A model generated the notes under the pieces. The model ran no database searches. It worked only from the letters and a program-made list of their open reading frames with translations, and was not told the DNA's origin. 6,170 nt of DNA, from the NCBI GenBank assembly GCA_030834835.1, contig JAUQXD010000981.1, forward strand, positions 1 through 6,170. Direction: 5' to 3'. Shown one piece after another: positions 5,640 through 6,170 of the stretch. The position numbers and the translations under genes are program-made. Source of the stretch: Thermoflexales bacterium. Lineage in GTDB: Bacteria > Chloroflexota > Anaerolineae > Fen-1058. The first letter of the stretch is position 1; every line of letters begins with the position of its first letter.

Positions 5640-5966
5640 TCAGTCTGGTGAGGTGTTGGACGGCGTGCTGGCTGACGCTGATTCGGCTTTTGGCGCGTCA
5701 CTGGCGGCTGGCGCAGCCGCAGGCGCATCGGCTTTGGTCGTGTCTGGTTTATCGGCCCCTTTGGGCGCGGGTTTGCTGGTCGGTGAACTCGATCGGGAAT
5801 CGGTGACGTACCAACCCGAGCCTTTGAACACAATCCCGGTAGCGTGAATCACACGGCGCAACTGACCCTGGCATTTGGGGCAGACCTTCAGCGGCGCATC
5901 GCTGAACTTCTGAATGACCTCTAAGTGATTGTTGCACTGTTGGCAACGATAGACGTACGTTGGCAT
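5640..5966 (-). CDS. FmdB-family zinc ribbon protein
   Basis: 108 residues. The first 56 are the FmdB zinc ribbon: PTYVYRC at 2-8, two CxxC knuckles (C8/C11 and C29/C32), and the closing VFKGSGWYVTDSR (46-58) that marks the family. The four cysteines should bind one zinc ion. Members are named after a putative regulator in the formamidase operon, but most have no proven role. Residues 57-108 are a low-complexity Ser/Pro/Ala/Lys/Asp tail, a common extension and probably disordered. ATG 5966 is chosen over an upstream in-frame TTG at 5984. GGAGG on the minus strand (5974-5978) lies 7 bases before the ATG, and family members start at this Met. A good promoter lies upstream. The gene converges on the 99-residue gene and shares its terminator. 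Confidence 0.92.
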   Translation of the reverse strand: MPTYVYRCQQCNNHLEVIQKFSDAPLKVCPKCQGQLRRVIHATGIVFKGSGWYVTDSRSSSPTSKPAPKGADKPDTTKADAPAAAPAASDAPKAESASASTPSNTSPD

Positions 5967-5996
5967 GGTAAATCCTCCACTCAAGTAAGCGGGCGG

Positions 5997-6025
5997 ATTA
6001 TACTTCTCTCAATGGGCAATCGCAA
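5997..6025 (-). promoter_or_regulatory. Sigma-70-type promoter of the fmdB-type gene
   Basis: On the minus strand TTGCGA (6020-6025, 4 of 6 against TTGACA) and a perfect TATAAT (5997-6002) are separated by exactly 17 bases. The leader to ATG 5966 is about 24 bases. The -35 box lies close to the likely end of the neighbouring insertion sequence. Confidence 0.7.
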
Positions 6026-6057
6026 GGGTGCGAATTCACCAACCTAGGGCAATTGCA
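6014..6057. repeat. 11-bp imperfect direct repeat near the presumed IS end
   Basis: GGGCAATCGCA (6014-6024) and GGGCAATTGCA (6047-6057) differ at one base and are spaced 33 bases apart, about three helical turns. They lie between the transposase stop and the fmdB promoter. They may be transposase-binding or boundary sequence, or chance. Confidence 0.35.
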
Positions 6058-6059
6058 TC

Positions 6060-6170
6060 TTATTGGGTCAGCAACGCGAGCAGATAGTCGTGATCCCAAG
6101 CGGCCTTGAGGCGTTTGTTCTGCGTACCCAGTTTGGTGGTTTTGTCCTGTTTCAGTAAATTGAGTGCGAT
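6060..6170 (-). mobile_element. ISAs1-family transposase, C-terminal fragment (continues past the window edge)
   Basis: On the minus strand the last 36 codons of a gene enter from the right edge and end at TAA (6060-6062). They read IALNLLKQDKTTK, then KRLKAAWDHDYLLALL. This closely fits the conserved C-terminus of ISAs1-family (H-repeat-associated) DDE transposases, which end in a pattern like iALNLLr.ekt....KR..AgWd.dYLl..L. The catalytic residues lie outside the window, so intactness cannot be judged. The gene reads toward the fmdB-type gene, so the element's 3' end should fall between about 6010 and 6059. Confidence 0.8.

Noticed and set aside
5602..5847. Plus-strand open frame of 81 codons starting in the terminator loop
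   Set aside because: It is the antisense of the low-complexity FmdB tail; its Ala/Gly-rich content follows from that tail and it has no ribosome binding site.
5967..5984. Upstream TTG start adding six residues to the FmdB protein
   Set aside because: It would place the strong GGAGG inside the coding region, and the family begins at the Met encoded at 5966.
1..6170. tRNA, rRNA, riboswitch, CRISPR array, toxin-antitoxin or defence island
   Set aside because: No cloverleaf-like segment, rRNA-like stretch, regularly spaced repeats or recognisable defence genes were seen on either strand.

Overview
The window is moderately GC-rich bacterial DNA. Gene content (a zinc-finger anti-sigma factor, an ABC-F ATPase of Uup type, a stand-alone metallo-beta-lactamase-fold protein, a TPR lipoprotein and an FmdB-type zinc ribbon with a low-complexity tail) and general protein character suggest a member of the Chloroflexota. 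That is an impression from protein style; no taxonomic marker is present. All three stop codons end genes here, so the standard bacterial code applies.

Layout. Positions 1-106 hold AT-rich leader with no supported gene. 107-850 (+) is a membrane anti-sigma factor whose frame is broken by one TAA at 650-652. The frame then runs on, still clearly coding, to a second TAA at 848-850, directly before a strong hairpin terminator. 842-1624 (-) is a convergent gene for a concanavalin A-like (GH16-like) protein; the terminator of the + gene lies inside its last codons. 1625-1748 is a divergent promoter region. 1749-3584 (+) is uup. 3676-4338 (+) is a metallo-beta-lactamase-fold protein, coupled by an ATGA overlap to 4335-5201 (+), a TPR lipoprotein. 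5247-5546 (+) is a 99-residue protein I do not recognise. A bidirectional-looking hairpin at 5587-5616 separates it from the convergent fmdB-type gene at 5640-5966 (-). The right edge (6060-6170, -) is the C-terminus of an ISAs1-family transposase that continues beyond the window.

Working together. Only the metallo-beta-lactamase/TPR pair looks like a true operon. The other + genes each have their own extended -10 promoter (TGn + hexamer) and Shine-Dalgarno sequence. No multi-gene defence or biosynthetic system is visible. The best leads are the single in-frame stop in the anti-sigma factor, the terminator nested in an opposing coding sequence, altered key motifs in two recognised enzymes, a marked excess of the palindrome CGATCG, and an insertion-sequence end abutting the fmdB promoter.
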